Part shown: positions 52,355 through 63,074 of the stretch, piece by piece
How the letters are laid out: the number at the start of each line of letters is the position of its first letter
Position numbering within the stretch: position 1 is the first letter of the stretch
Assembly (NCBI RefSeq): GCF_030060925.1
Contig: NZ_CP045455.1
Span: forward strand, 1,240,001 to 1,304,000
DNA length: 64,000 bases
Reading direction: 5' to 3'
From: Spiroplasma sp. SV19
Lineage (GTDB): Bacteria; Bacillota_I; Bacilli_A; Mycoplasmatales; Mycoplasmataceae
The notes under the pieces: model-generated
Seen by the model: only the letters and a program-made list of their open reading frames with translations
Told to the model about the DNA's origin: nothing
The model's database searches: none
Made by a program: the position numbers and the translations under genes

Positions 52355-55300
52355 ATGATGATTCCCCATTTAAATGTTCGAACAAGTTATAGTTTATTAT
52401 CATCCTTAATTACGTTTGATAAATATTTTAATTATGCAACGAAGAATGGATTATCAACTTTAGCAATTTGTGATAGTAATATGTTTGGGGTTTATGAATT
52501 TCATCAACTTGCTCAGAAAAATAACATCAAACCGATCATTGGCTTAAATGTTACAATTTTGTTTAATAATGAACCGTATAATTTAAATTTATTTGCGCGT
52601 AATCAAAAAGGATATTTTAATTTAGTTGAAATTTCATCATTAATAATGATTAATGCTGAACATAAAACAACATTAACTTTTGATGATCTTAGTAAGTTTT
52701 TAACAACAGGGTTAAAAATTATTATTAATTATAGTGCTGAAAATTATCAATCAACTGTATTTCAAACGTTAAAAGATAATTTAGTTAACCCAAAAGATTT
52801 GTTTTTAGGAATTAATAATGGGAATGTTACATTACTAGATTCGTTTCTTGGCTTAGGACCAGAAGAGCAAATCATTTGAAATAATAAAGTACAATATTTT
52901 ACGAGTGATGATTTTACTGCTTATAAAGTTGTTGATACAATTAAAACACAAACTTTGTTTAAAGAAAGTAAATTGTATGATTTATATGCCTGAGTTGCAC
53001 CACCAAGTCGTTATGACCAGTACTTTGAAAATATTAAACAGTTTATTACTGATATTGAAATTTTCCCCTTAAACAAAGGAACAATTTTTGATAACTTACT
53101 GCAGTATCCAATTCCTGATGGTGAAACAGCCCAGCAGTTTTTAGCAGAAATTTGTCAGACAGCGTTAAAAGCAAAAAAGTTAAATGGGTTGCAAGGAAAA
53201 TATGAAGCACGGTTAAGTTATGAATTAGATGTCATTAATAAAATGGGTTTTAATGATTATTTTTTAATTGTTTGAGACTATGTTCGTTATGCAAAACAAC
53301 AAAATGTTTTTGTTGGCCCAGGGCGAGGAAGTGCTGCTGGAAGCTTAGTTAGTTATTTGTTAGATATTACAACAATTGATCCAATTGCTTATAATCTTCT
53401 ATTTGAACGTTTTTTAAATCCAGAACGAAAAAGTTTACCTGATATTGATATTGATTTTCAAGATGATAAACGTGAAATGATCGTTGAGTATTTGTTTGAA
53501 AAGTATGGAAGCGATCATGTCGCTCACATTGTTACTTTTCAAACAATTGGCATGAAAATGGCAATTCGTGATATTTGCCGTATTTTTGATATTGCAATTG
53601 ACGAAGCTGATAAAATGAGTAAAGCAGTACCATTGGAATACAATTATCATTATGAACAAGCAATTAGTTCTAATCCTGTTTTTGAAATTTACCAAAAAAA
53701 ATACCCGCAAGTATTTTTACACTTAAAAAAAATTATTGGTTTACCCCGCCAAACAGGAACGCATGCCGCAGGAGTCGTTTTAACCCAGCAACGTTTACAA
53801 GAAATTATTCCTGTGAAAGAAGGATATAATGGTATTTATCAAACGCAATATTCAATGAACTATTTAGAAGAACTTGGAATTTTGAAAATGGATTTATTAG
53901 GGTTACGAAATTTAACAATTTTACATGATGTTGTTGATAATATTTATCAAGAAACAAAAATAAAACTAGATGTTAATAAATTACCATTAAATGATCAAAA
54001 AACTTATCACTTGTTAGCACAAGGAGATACGAAAGGGATTTTTCAGTTAGAATCACCAGGAATGACCAAAGTATTAGTTGATATGGTTCCTGATCAATTA
54101 GAAGACATCGTTGCAACTTCATCGTTATATCGGCCAGGGCCACAAGATAATATTCCCCTTTTTATTCAACGGAAAAAACATTTAACAAAAGTTACTTACA
54201 TTGATGATCGCTTAACAGAAATCTTAGCACCAACATATGGAATTATTGTTTATCAAGAACAAGTTATGTTAATTGCTCAAAAAGTTGCTAATTTCACTTT
54301 GGCAAAAGCTGATGTTTTGCGTCGAGCAATGGGGAAAAAAGATGCAAGTATTATGGGGCAAATGAAAACTGAATTCATTAAAGAGGCCATTAAAAATCAT
54401 TATGTTGAAAAAACAGCCCATGAAATTTGAGAATTAATTTATAAATTTGCCGCCTATGGTTTTAACCGTAGTCATGCTGTTGCTTATTCGTTATTGGGTT
54501 ATCAAATGGCATATTTAAAAGCAAATTATCCATCACAGTTTTTAGCTAGTTTATTAACAAATGTGATCGGCGATGAACATAAAACAAATGATTATATTGC
54601 TTTAGCAAAAAAGAATCATTTAACAATTGTTCCACCCAATATTAATGCTCCATATCGTCAATATCATACTATTGATAATCAAATTTGTGTTCCCTTATTA
54701 ATTATTAAGCAAATTGGTTTTGCTTTCTTTAAAAAAATTGCTAGTGAATATCAAGAAAATGGGCCTTTTGTTGATTTATATGATTTATTTATTCGTTTAT
54801 ATAAAAAGGGTTTAAATCGAAAAACTTATGAGGCATTATGTTTTTCGGGCGCATTAGATTTGTTTAAAATGAACCGGATTACTTTATTTAATAACTATCA
54901 GCGAATTATTACTTACATTGAATTAATTAAAACCCAAGAAGAAAATGAAAACTTAGTTGTTGATTTTTCTTTAGCAGAAAAACCAGAGTTAGTAATTGAA
55001 CCAGATGATGAGGTTCTTGCTTTAGAAAAAGAATATGAGTTTTTAGGTTTTTATTTATCAAATCATCCGTTAAAGTATATTCGTGAAAAAGAAGGATATC
55101 AGCTTAAAACAACATTAATTAGTAATTTACGATTAAATTTAGGATCAACAAATGTTTTAGTACTAGTAAAACGCCTTAAAGTAATTATCGATAAAAACAA
55201 TAATAAAATGGCTTTTTTAGATTGTTATGATGAAAGTGGTGAAATTAGCATTACAGCTTTCGCTGGTATTTATAAAGATTATGCTAATTTATTAAAGGTT

Positions 55301-55399
55301 AATAATATTCTTTTATTAAATATTAAATTAGGTACATATAATAATAAGATTAATGGTATCATTAATCGGATTAAATTTATTAGTGGGGAGCAAGAATAA
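52355..55399 (+). CDS. dnaE: DNA polymerase III alpha subunit DnaE
   Basis: This 1014-residue protein starts at ATG 52355 (or 52358) behind AGAGGTAA. The PHP domain (1-250) opens with the LNVRTSYSLL pattern. The polymerase core has GPGRGSAAGSL followed by the catalytic PDIDIDFQD (residues 362-370), and later the third carboxylate region. HTH-like repeats and an OB fold end it. Low-GC Firmicutes use DnaE for lagging-strand or primer extension next to PolC; this shorter DnaE type fits that role. It is intact, with several TGA Trp codons. The stop overlaps the cutC start region without a gap. Confidence 0.95.
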
Positions 55400-56053
55400 G
55401 TGTTTATTGAAATTATTGCAACGAGTTATCAAGAATGTCAAATTATTGAACAAGCAGGAAATATTAGTCGAATTGAATTATGTACGGCTTTAGAACAAGG
55501 TGGTTTAACACCACCATATGATGTAATTAAAGAAAGTACTGAAAAAATTAACATTCCAATTCGTGTGATGGTGCGTCATCGTGATAATGACTTTTATTGT
55601 CCAGATGATGAATATTTACAAATTAAAAAGGATATTGCATATATTAAGACAACTAAAGCAGAAGGGATTGTGGTTGGGATTTTAACACCCGATCATCACA
55701 TTGATCTAGTTCGCATGCAAGAATTAGTTACTTTAGCGCATCCATTGGCAGTTACTTTTCACCGGGCATTTGATTTAGTGATTGATAAAATAACGGCAGT
55801 TCAACAACTAGCACAATTAGGGGTTAAAACAATTTTAACGCAAGGAGGAACAGCACCAATTATCGAGAATTTAGCGGTTTTGCAAGCATTACGAAATTAT
55901 GGTATTCAAATTCAAGGTGGTAGTGGGATTAACTTAACTAATTATCAAACAATTAGCCAATATTGTGATGCCATTCACTTGGGGAGTGCTGTGCATGAAG
56001 ATGGGACATGAGCGACGAAACTTGCTTTGTCAAAATTGCAACAATTATCATAA
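55400..56053 (+). CDS. cutC: CutC-family TIM-barrel protein
   Basis: This 217-residue protein uses GTG 55400, directly after the dnaE stop. It has the family landmarks RIELCTALEQGGLTP, RVMVRHRDNDFYC and TFHRAFD. CutC was linked to copper homeostasis, but its reaction is uncertain. The true stop is TAA 56051-56053, after a TGA Trp codon. Translational coupling with dnaE is likely. Confidence 0.88.
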
Positions 56054-56140
56054 GAGGTAAAAATTTGATTAAAATACCAAAAATTATTTAATAATTACCA
56101 ATTAATCTCACACTTTCTCTAAAATTTTTAAAAAAAGTAA

Positions 56141-56146
56141 TATAAT
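56141..56146 (+). promoter_or_regulatory. -10 box of pta-ackA
   Basis: TATAAT lies 36 bases before pta. The -35 is AT-rich and not distinct. Confidence 0.45.
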
Positions 56147-56182
56147 TATTTGGTAAAGATTTAATGAGAAAGAGGGTTAAAG

Positions 56183-57151
56183 ATGAATGTATTAGAGAAT
56201 ACACTTAAAAAAATTAATGAGTTTTCAAAGAAGATTAAAATTATTTTTCCAGAAGGAAATTCAGAACGAATTCAAGAAGTTGCAAAACGGTTAGTGGGGA
56301 CAAATATTACCCCAGTTCTTGTTTTTAAAACGCGTGCAGAAATTCCAGCATCAATTGCTGAATGCCAGGCTGAACTTTTAGTTGCTGACGAACAAAATAT
56401 GGCAGAATTAGCTGAATATTTAGTTGACTTACGAAAAGGGAAAGTTTCTATTGCCGAAGCAACACATCTAGTTGGTGAATGTAATTATTTAGCATTATTA
56501 TGAGTTAAAAAAGGTTTAGCTGATGGAATGGTCGGTGGAATTACTTATGACACAAAAGACATTATTGGTCCAGCTTTGCGAATTATTAAAGCAAGAGCGG
56601 GAGTTAAATTAGTTTCATCATTCTTTTTAATGGTTCGTAATGATGAACGTTATATTTTTACTGACTGTGCATTAAACATTGAACCAACAGCTGAAGAACT
56701 AGCGGATATTGCTTATTTAGGATATGAAGCAAGCCAAGTTTTTGAATTTAAAAAACCACAAATGGCTTTATTATCATTTTCAACAAAAGGATCAGGGCGG
56801 GGAACTTCGGTCGATAAAGTTCGTGAAGCATATGAAATTTTAAAATCAAAAGAGTTAAAAGATTGCCGTGTTGATGGAGAGTTTCAATTTGATGCTGCTT
56901 GAGATGATGAAATTCGTCATAAAAAAGCGCCAACATCAGCTTTAACAGCACCAGCCGATATTTTTGTTTTTCCAAATTTAGATGCTGGAAATATTGGTTA
57001 TAAAATTGCGCAACGTCTTGGTGGGTTTGAAGCGGTTGGCCCAATTGTCATTGGGTTAGATCGTCCTGTTAATGATTTATCACGAGGAGCAACAATCAAT
57101 GATATTTATAATACCGTTCTTGTTACAGCATATTTATGTGTATATAAATAA
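56183..57151 (+). CDS. pta: Phosphate acetyltransferase
   Basis: This 322-residue protein matches the short Pta class: KIIFPEGNSERIQEVAK at the start, the DGMVGGITYDT segment and FSTKGSGRG plus PNLDAGNIGYKIAQR near the end. It converts acetyl-CoA to acetyl phosphate. Together with ackA 33 bases downstream it makes ATP by substrate-level phosphorylation. It is intact. Confidence 0.95.
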
Positions 57152-57184
57152 TCATAAGATAATTAAATGAAGGAGAAAAATAAT

Positions 57185-58372
57185 ATGATTTTAGTAATAA
57201 ATGCTGGAAGTAGTTCAATGAAATTCCAATTATATAAAGTAACTAATAATAATTATGAAGTAATTTGTAAAGGTTTAGCAGAACGAATTAATATTGATGG
57301 AATTTTTACTATTAAATTTAATGGTCAAGAATTTCAAACAAATGAAAACCTCCCAGACCATAGTGCAACAGCAAAGGTTTTAATTGCGAAGTTAAAAGAA
57401 CAAAATATTATTCAAGATTTTGCTGATATTCAAGGTATTGGTCATCGCATTGTGCATGGAGGCGAAAAGTTCACGCAGTCAACAATTATTACCGATGAAG
57501 TTTTTGTTGAAATCAAGCGAATGGTAACTTTAGCACCATTACATAATCCACCTTCAATTGCGGCAATTGAAGCATTCCGCAATATTGTTTCCGTGCCAAA
57601 TGTGGCTGTTTTTGATACATCATTTCATACCACAATTCCAGAAGAAAACTACTTATATTCAGTACCATACGAATGGTATACTGACCTGCAAGTTCGTCGT
57701 TATGGTTTCCATGGGATTTCATACCGTTACATTACAAAACGCTTAGGAGAGGTTTTACAAAAACCTGTTGCTAACCTTAATGCAATTATTTGTCATTTAG
57801 GAAATGGGGCTTCGGTTTGTGCGGTTAAAAATGGTAAAAGTTTTAATACTTCAATGGGATTAACACCGTTAGAAGGAATAATTATGGGAACACGTAGTGG
57901 CGATATTGATCCATCAATTCATCAGTTTGTTGCTAATCAAACTGGAGTAACATTAGATGAGATTACAAATACGTTAAATAAAAAATCTGGTTTATTAGGA
58001 ATTTCGGGAGTATCTTCAGATTTACGTGATGTTTTTAAAAGTAGTAAAGAAAACAAACGTAGTCAGTTAGCTTTAACAATGAGTGCAAAACGAATTGCAA
58101 AGTATATTGTTGCTTATGCTAATGATTTAGGTGCCAAGCTTGATGCGGTTGTGTTTACTGCTGGGATTGGTGAAAACTCAAGTGAAATGCGCCAATTAGT
58201 AATTAATGAAGTTAAACTATTAAACTTAACATTATCAGCTCAAGCAAACCAAAGTTCATATGAAAATGAAAATTTAATTTCAACTCCCCAAGCAATTTGC
58301 CCTGTATATGCAATGCGCACAAATGAGGAAGTAATGATTTGTGAAGACACATATCATTTAATTAACAAATAA
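57185..58372 (+). CDS. ackA: Acetate kinase
   Basis: This 395-residue protein starts at ATG 57185, behind AAGGAG. It has VINAGSSSMKFQLY, FDTSFHTTIP, RRYGFHGISY, the phosphate loop HLGNGASVCAV and GIGENSSEMR, the full ASKHA set. It makes acetate and ATP from acetyl phosphate. It ends the pta-ackA unit. Confidence 0.96.
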   Translation: MILVINAGSSSMKFQLYKVTNNNYEVICKGLAERINIDGIFTIKFNGQEFQTNENLPDHSATAKVLIAKLKEQNIIQDFADIQGIGHRIVHGGEKFTQSTIITDEVFVEIKRMVTLAPLHNPPSIAAIEAFRNIVSVPNVAVFDTSFHTTIPEENYLYSVPYEWYTDLQVRRYGFHGISYRYITKRLGEVLQKPVANLNAIICHLGNGASVCAVKNGKSFNTSMGLTPLEGIIMGTRSGDIDPSIHQFVANQTGVTLDEITNTLNKKSGLLGISGVSSDLRDVFKSSKENKRSQLALTMSAKRIAKYIVAYANDLGAKLDAVVFTAGIGENSSEMRQLVINEVKLLNLTLSAQANQSSYENENLISTPQAICPVYAMRTNEEVMICEDTYHLINK

Positions 58373-58380
58373 AAAAACAA

Positions 58381-58433
58381 AATAAGAAAAAGGGTTGAAA
58401 ATTCTGATAGAATTTTCAACCCTTTTTCTTATT
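58381..58433. terminator. 25-bp stem bidirectional terminator
   Basis: A perfect 25-bp stem (58381-58405 with 58409-58433, left arm AATAAGAAAAAGGGTTGAAA) with loop GAT. It ends ackA and, on the other strand, the PAP2 gene. Confidence 0.88.
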
Positions 58434-59565
58434 ACAAAGTAAGATGTTTTGCAAAAATTTTATTAATACTAAAATGAATAATGATAATCATTATCGTTGA
58501 AAAAATAAAGGTAAAAGCAGTGTCTGAAATTCAGTGAAACCTTTCAACAATAAGTGCAAAATTCATTGATAAAACATGCCCTAATCATAATATGAAGCAG
58601 AGTTTTACTTTTCAATTAATTTTATCGTTGTTCTTATTTTTTAAAAACAAAAGAATTGCTGAACCACTACAATATGTTGCATTAATATGACCACTAGGAA
58701 AAGCATATTCTCACGGTGATTTAAATGTTGGCATATTAGGGTTATTAAATAAGGGGATTGCTGGTTTTCACCAGGGGTATTGTCATTCTTCGGGAATATT
58801 GTTGATATAGCCTTGGCCAAGATTATAACCATAATGAAAGGGTGATTGCAAATAATGGTCTAAAAAGACAGGGTGCTGTTGTATTAAATCACCAAAAATT
58901 GCATTATAATAATAAATTCGATGCGTTGTTCCTTTCATAATAACAATAATAAAATAAGATCCAATGATAAAAGTTAACCCTTTTGTTGCTTTTAATCAAT
59001 ATTGTTCACTTAATAATCGTTGTTTTTTAACTAACCAATAGCGAATATAATATAGCCCAAGACTTAAGAGAATTGTTTGATAAAAGAAAACTAAGATTGC
59101 ACTTGTTAACTTATAATGATAATTATCAAATAAAACAAAGTCAATTCCTGGTCCAAATCCCTCATCAGTACTAGGAATTAAGGCTAAATTAATAGTATTA
59201 CCAATTATTCAGGCGCTGAAACCTAAAAAATAATAAGTGGTTGTGATTCAATAGTGTTTTTTAAATTTTGTGTTTTTTTTGTTAATTTTTAACAAAAACC
59301 ATGTTTCAAGTAAAATTGCAAAATAAATAATTACAATGACAACTAATTCTGTATTTCCTAATTGATCATAAAAACGAACTCAGTATTTTCCAAATTCATT
59401 TGTTAATCCTTTTGCAAATTCAACGGCAATTTGATAATCAATCGTATATCATCCTGTTGCAATTAAAACCCCAATACTAACAGCAACAATAATTAATAAT
59501 GGAAGGGCAAAAAATCAAAAACCACCATTTTTCTTTGTAAAAAAATTCATTTGTTTTTGGTGCAT
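58432..59565 (-). CDS. PAP2-family membrane phosphatase
   Basis: This 377-residue protein starts at the ATG ending 59565, behind GGAGT. It has at least six membrane helices. The three PAP2 motifs are visible in changed form: KGTTHRIYY, then FPSGHINATY, then VERFHWISDTAF with His and Asp. The family removes phosphate from lipid phosphates such as phosphatidic acid or undecaprenyl diphosphate. The latter is unlikely to matter in a wall-less cell, so phosphatidate is more likely. The gene faces ackA convergently and has its own promoter, upstream of 59566. Confidence 0.82.
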
Positions 59566-59789
59566 ATATTAACTCCATTCTTTTTTGTTGTTATAAATAA
59601 ATTACCAAAAAGTTATAATTGCTATCTTTTTTATTATATGTTAAAAAATCACTAATAAAAAATAAAATTTTATGTTTATTTTAAAAACTTTCACGGTATA
59701 ATTATTTTGAACATTATTAATTGTTAAAATAATTGTTAGTTGATTTTGACTATTAGTTCGTAAAGGGTTTTTAATTAAATAAAATTAGA

Positions 59790-59795
59790 TATAAT
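59790..59795 (+). promoter_or_regulatory. -10 box TATAAT of the membrane protein gene
   Basis: TATAAT lies 41 bases before ATG 59836. The gap 59566-59835 shows no other feature. Confidence 0.5.
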
Positions 59796-59835
59796 AAATC
59801 TTATTAAGTCTGCAATGTTATATAGGTGATTTAAA

Positions 59836-60573
59836 ATGAAAACAAATTTTAAAAAGTATTTTCAAACATTTTTTAATATATATTCGATATTGTTTATTTT
59901 ATACTTTGCAATTTCATTTTTGCTAACTTATTTTATTCGCCACTATGCTAATTGAGCTTTTATTACTGTGTCCTTAAATTTAACTTATATTATTTTAATA
60001 ACTGGTTATTTCTTATTTTTCTTAGCAATTTTAATTCAAGTTTTACAAAATTTTAAACATCATAAACGGATTATTTTACAATGAGATAATATTTTGAGAA
60101 TTAATGTTATTGTAATATTATTATGAATAGCTAATATTTTATTGTTATCATATAAGGTTTATATTAATACTTCTGCCACTGTTTTGATTAATCGGTTTGC
60201 AAAATTTTATTATCAGTTTTATCAAGCAATTTTAATTTCCTTTTATTTTTTCTATGCTTTATTTGTTCTTAGTTTTTTTATTACCTTAATTACTTTTCAA
60301 GTTTATTTAGTTTATTGATATAAAATTAATGATTTAATTTATTTTAATCCGTTGATTGATTTAACATCGTTCTTTTTTGTTTTAGGGTCATATACTTTTG
60401 TTAAATATCGCATTAATAATTTAATTATTTTTTTGTTAAAAAAACTAATTATCATATCTTTTCTTATTGCCAATATCATTAAAAGTTATCGGTTACTTAT
60501 TTTTAAAAAGGAAACAACCCCACCACAAATGCTAACTATTAAAATGATTTTATCAAGGGAAACTTTTTATTAA
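59836..60573 (+). CDS. Multi-spanning membrane protein of unknown function
   Basis: This 245-residue protein is hydrophobic and aromatic, with about six predicted spans and short basic loops (FKHHKR). ATG 59836 lies behind AGGTGATT. No conserved motif is recognised. It is followed by a lipoprotein gene 77 bases downstream. The function is unknown. Confidence 0.65.
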
Positions 60574-60589
60574 AACTTGATTTACTTTT

Positions 60590-60595
60590 TATAAT
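60590..60595 (+). promoter_or_regulatory. -10 box TATAAT before the lipoprotein gene
   Basis: TATAAT lies 55 bases before ATG 60651. An imperfect TCAAG/CTTGA dyad at 60552-60580 lies just upstream. Confidence 0.45.
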
Positions 60596-60650
60596 ACTTA
60601 AGTAGTTATAATTAAATTTACTAACATTAAAACAAAGGAGAAATAGAAAA

Positions 60651-61781
60651 ATGAAAAAAATAATGATGATTTTAACTTCGTTAGCATTAACAACCCCAAT
60701 TGCAGGAGCGGTAATTGCTTGTAAAGATGTTAACAAAGGGGGACAAACCGAAGAGGGATTTCCAACAGTTGCTAATATTAAAACAGAATTAAAAAAAGAA
60801 GGCTACAATGTTGATAATTTGGATATTGATTTGGCACCAGGAATGAAAACAGCAACAATTCGTTTTATGCCAGATGCACCAAACCGTCCATTTTTAACTA
60901 AAAAAATCGATTTAACATGACCAACAACTGATATTAATAAAATTATTACCATTACATCAATGCCATATGAATCTTCAATGAATGTTTTAACACCACAAAT
61001 CGTACTAGATGCGGTTAATGGTTTAAATGGAACAAAATTTACTGTTGATGATGTTGATGTGGATATTGACCAAAGTAGTCATAATTCAACTATTACACCG
61101 AAAGCGGGCGGAAATTTTACTGGGAAACCAATAGCAATTGTTAATGAACCAGTTACTTTTCAACAAGTATTCCCGCTAACAAATATTGGTGATATTTATA
61201 TTGATGAAGGATTATGAGATGATTATAAAAAAGATAAAGAATATATGATGAATATAGTAGCGGCGATTATGGAATTTGTTGGAGATCGTAACCGTTTTGC
61301 TGCTTTATATAAACAAACATTACAAACCGCAATGATTGCTGGAATTGCCAATATTAAATTAATGGTGGATGAAAATACAGGGAAAGGAAGTTTAGAAATT
61401 CCTTCAGAAGTACCCGGAGTTATTAATAAATCAACATTAACAGCTAACTTTACTATTCATACAACTCCACGGAAATTTTTAAATGCTAATAATGAAAAAC
61501 CAACATCAAAGAAAATTGCTGTGACATTAGACAAAAAATATACTGAAGCAACAGTTGATGACTTACGTTATGATCTTGTAACAAAGTTATTAGGGCAACA
61601 ATTTGCAGATGAATATAAAGACATTTGATATGATGAAATTTGAGTTACATTTAACAATGATGATTCAGGTGCAACGGTTCAGGCTAAACCAGGGTCAAAA
61701 ATTTTAGCAGTATCTGATGATTTAGCGTCAATTTTTACAAAAATTCCATTTTATCAGTTGGATGTAACATTTTCAAAATAA
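60651..61781 (+). CDS. Surface lipoprotein (spiralin-like repeats)
   Basis: This 376-residue protein starts at ATG 60651 behind AAAGGAG. Signal peptide MKKIMMILTSLALTTPIAGA ends in lipobox VIAC. It has two tandem sections with the pattern 'V-x-I-x-T-E/D...V-D-x-D-x' (about residues 40-95 and 105-165) like the repeated unit of spiralin-type lipoproteins. The function is unknown; it is probably exposed on the cell surface. It is intact, with three TGA Trp codons. Confidence 0.78.
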
Positions 61782-61818
61782 AAAAAGAAACTCATTAGTT
61801 AATGAGTTTCTTTTTTTA
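61781..61818 (+). terminator. Terminator after the lipoprotein gene
   Basis: GAAACTCATTA and TAATGAGTTTC pair around GT, flanked by A and T runs, so it can act on both strands. Confidence 0.82.
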
Positions 61819-61881
61819 TTATGACAGTTTATAATTAAAAAGACATCTTAATCATTGTTTGTAAATAAAAGGGGGATTAGA

Positions 61882-63051
61882 ATGACAACAATTTCGTATG
61901 TTTTATTGGGCATTATTTTAGCTATTCTAGTTATTTTTTTAGGAATTTATTTATTCAAATCAAATAAAAAAGCAATGGCCAATAATGATTCCACATTATT
62001 ACAAAAAGATATTCAAGCATCAAAAGACATTTTGGAAAAACAAGTAACAATGTTACAAACACAACTTACAGAGCAAAAACGAGAATTATCAACTTTAATT
62101 ACTGAATTTCAGCGTACTGCTACTAGTAGTGATAATGAGTTTAACCGTAATATTACCGCTTTAAATGAGGGTTTAAATAGTTTTAAAAGTAATTTATCAA
62201 AGCAAGACAGTGATTTAAAAAATAACTTAGAGCATCAGGGACAATTTATTTCAAAATCATTTAGTGATGTTTTATCAAATTTAACTGTTTTAAAAGAATC
62301 AACTGGAACCTTAAAAGAAGTGCAAGATAAAGTTAAGTCACTAAATGATATTTTTTTAAATAATAAAAAACGTGGTAATCTTGGCGAATATTTATTAGAA
62401 AAAGTATTGAGTGATATGTATGGTGAAAGTCACCAAGGATGAGAACGCCAGTATCGTTTGCCAACAGGCACAATGGTTGATGCATTAGTTAAAACTGGTG
62501 GGGCAAAGGAAAACATTGCGATTGATGCAAAGTTTCCGTTAACAAATTATAATAAATATTTAGAAGCCAGTGAAAAAACAATTAAAGATAAATTTTTAAC
62601 TTTATTTAAACAAGACTTAAAAGAACGTATTAATGAAGTTGCAAAATATATTACCTTAGAAAATGAAATTTCAAGTGCTATTATGTTTGTCCCTTCAGAA
62701 GATTTATTTGCTTTTATTTATGGACAATTCCCCGAAGAAGTTATTACCTTTGCTTTTCAAAAAAAAGTATGAATTACTTCACCAACAACTTTATCTGCTA
62801 TTTTATTTGTGTTAGAAAAACATATGCGAGAAGTTGCTTTTAATAAAAACTTAGAAATTATTAAAAAAAATTTATTACAAATAAAAAGTGAATTTGATCG
62901 TTGAGTTGAACGATGAGAAGAATTTACCAAAAACTTTACGAAATTAAATAGTAATGTTAAGGACTTAAATACTACTCACGATAAAATTCACAATAAATAT
63001 GAGAAAATTTTAAATGATCAACAATTAGAACAGTCTCTTGATGAGACTTAA
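61882..63051 (+). CDS. rmuC: DNA recombination protein RmuC
   Basis: This 389-residue protein starts at ATG 61882 behind GGGGGAT. One N-terminal membrane helix is followed by a coiled coil (residues 35-150) and the RmuC domain with NKKRGNLGEYLLEKVLSDM, a PTGTMVDALVK strand and AIDAKFPLTNYNKY, where the PD-(D/E)xK-like Asp and Lys residues lie. RmuC is thought to limit inverted-repeat rearrangements. It is intact. The racemase gene follows 23 bases later. Confidence 0.88.
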
Positions 63052-63074
63052 AATATAAAGAGAAAGAAGAAACT

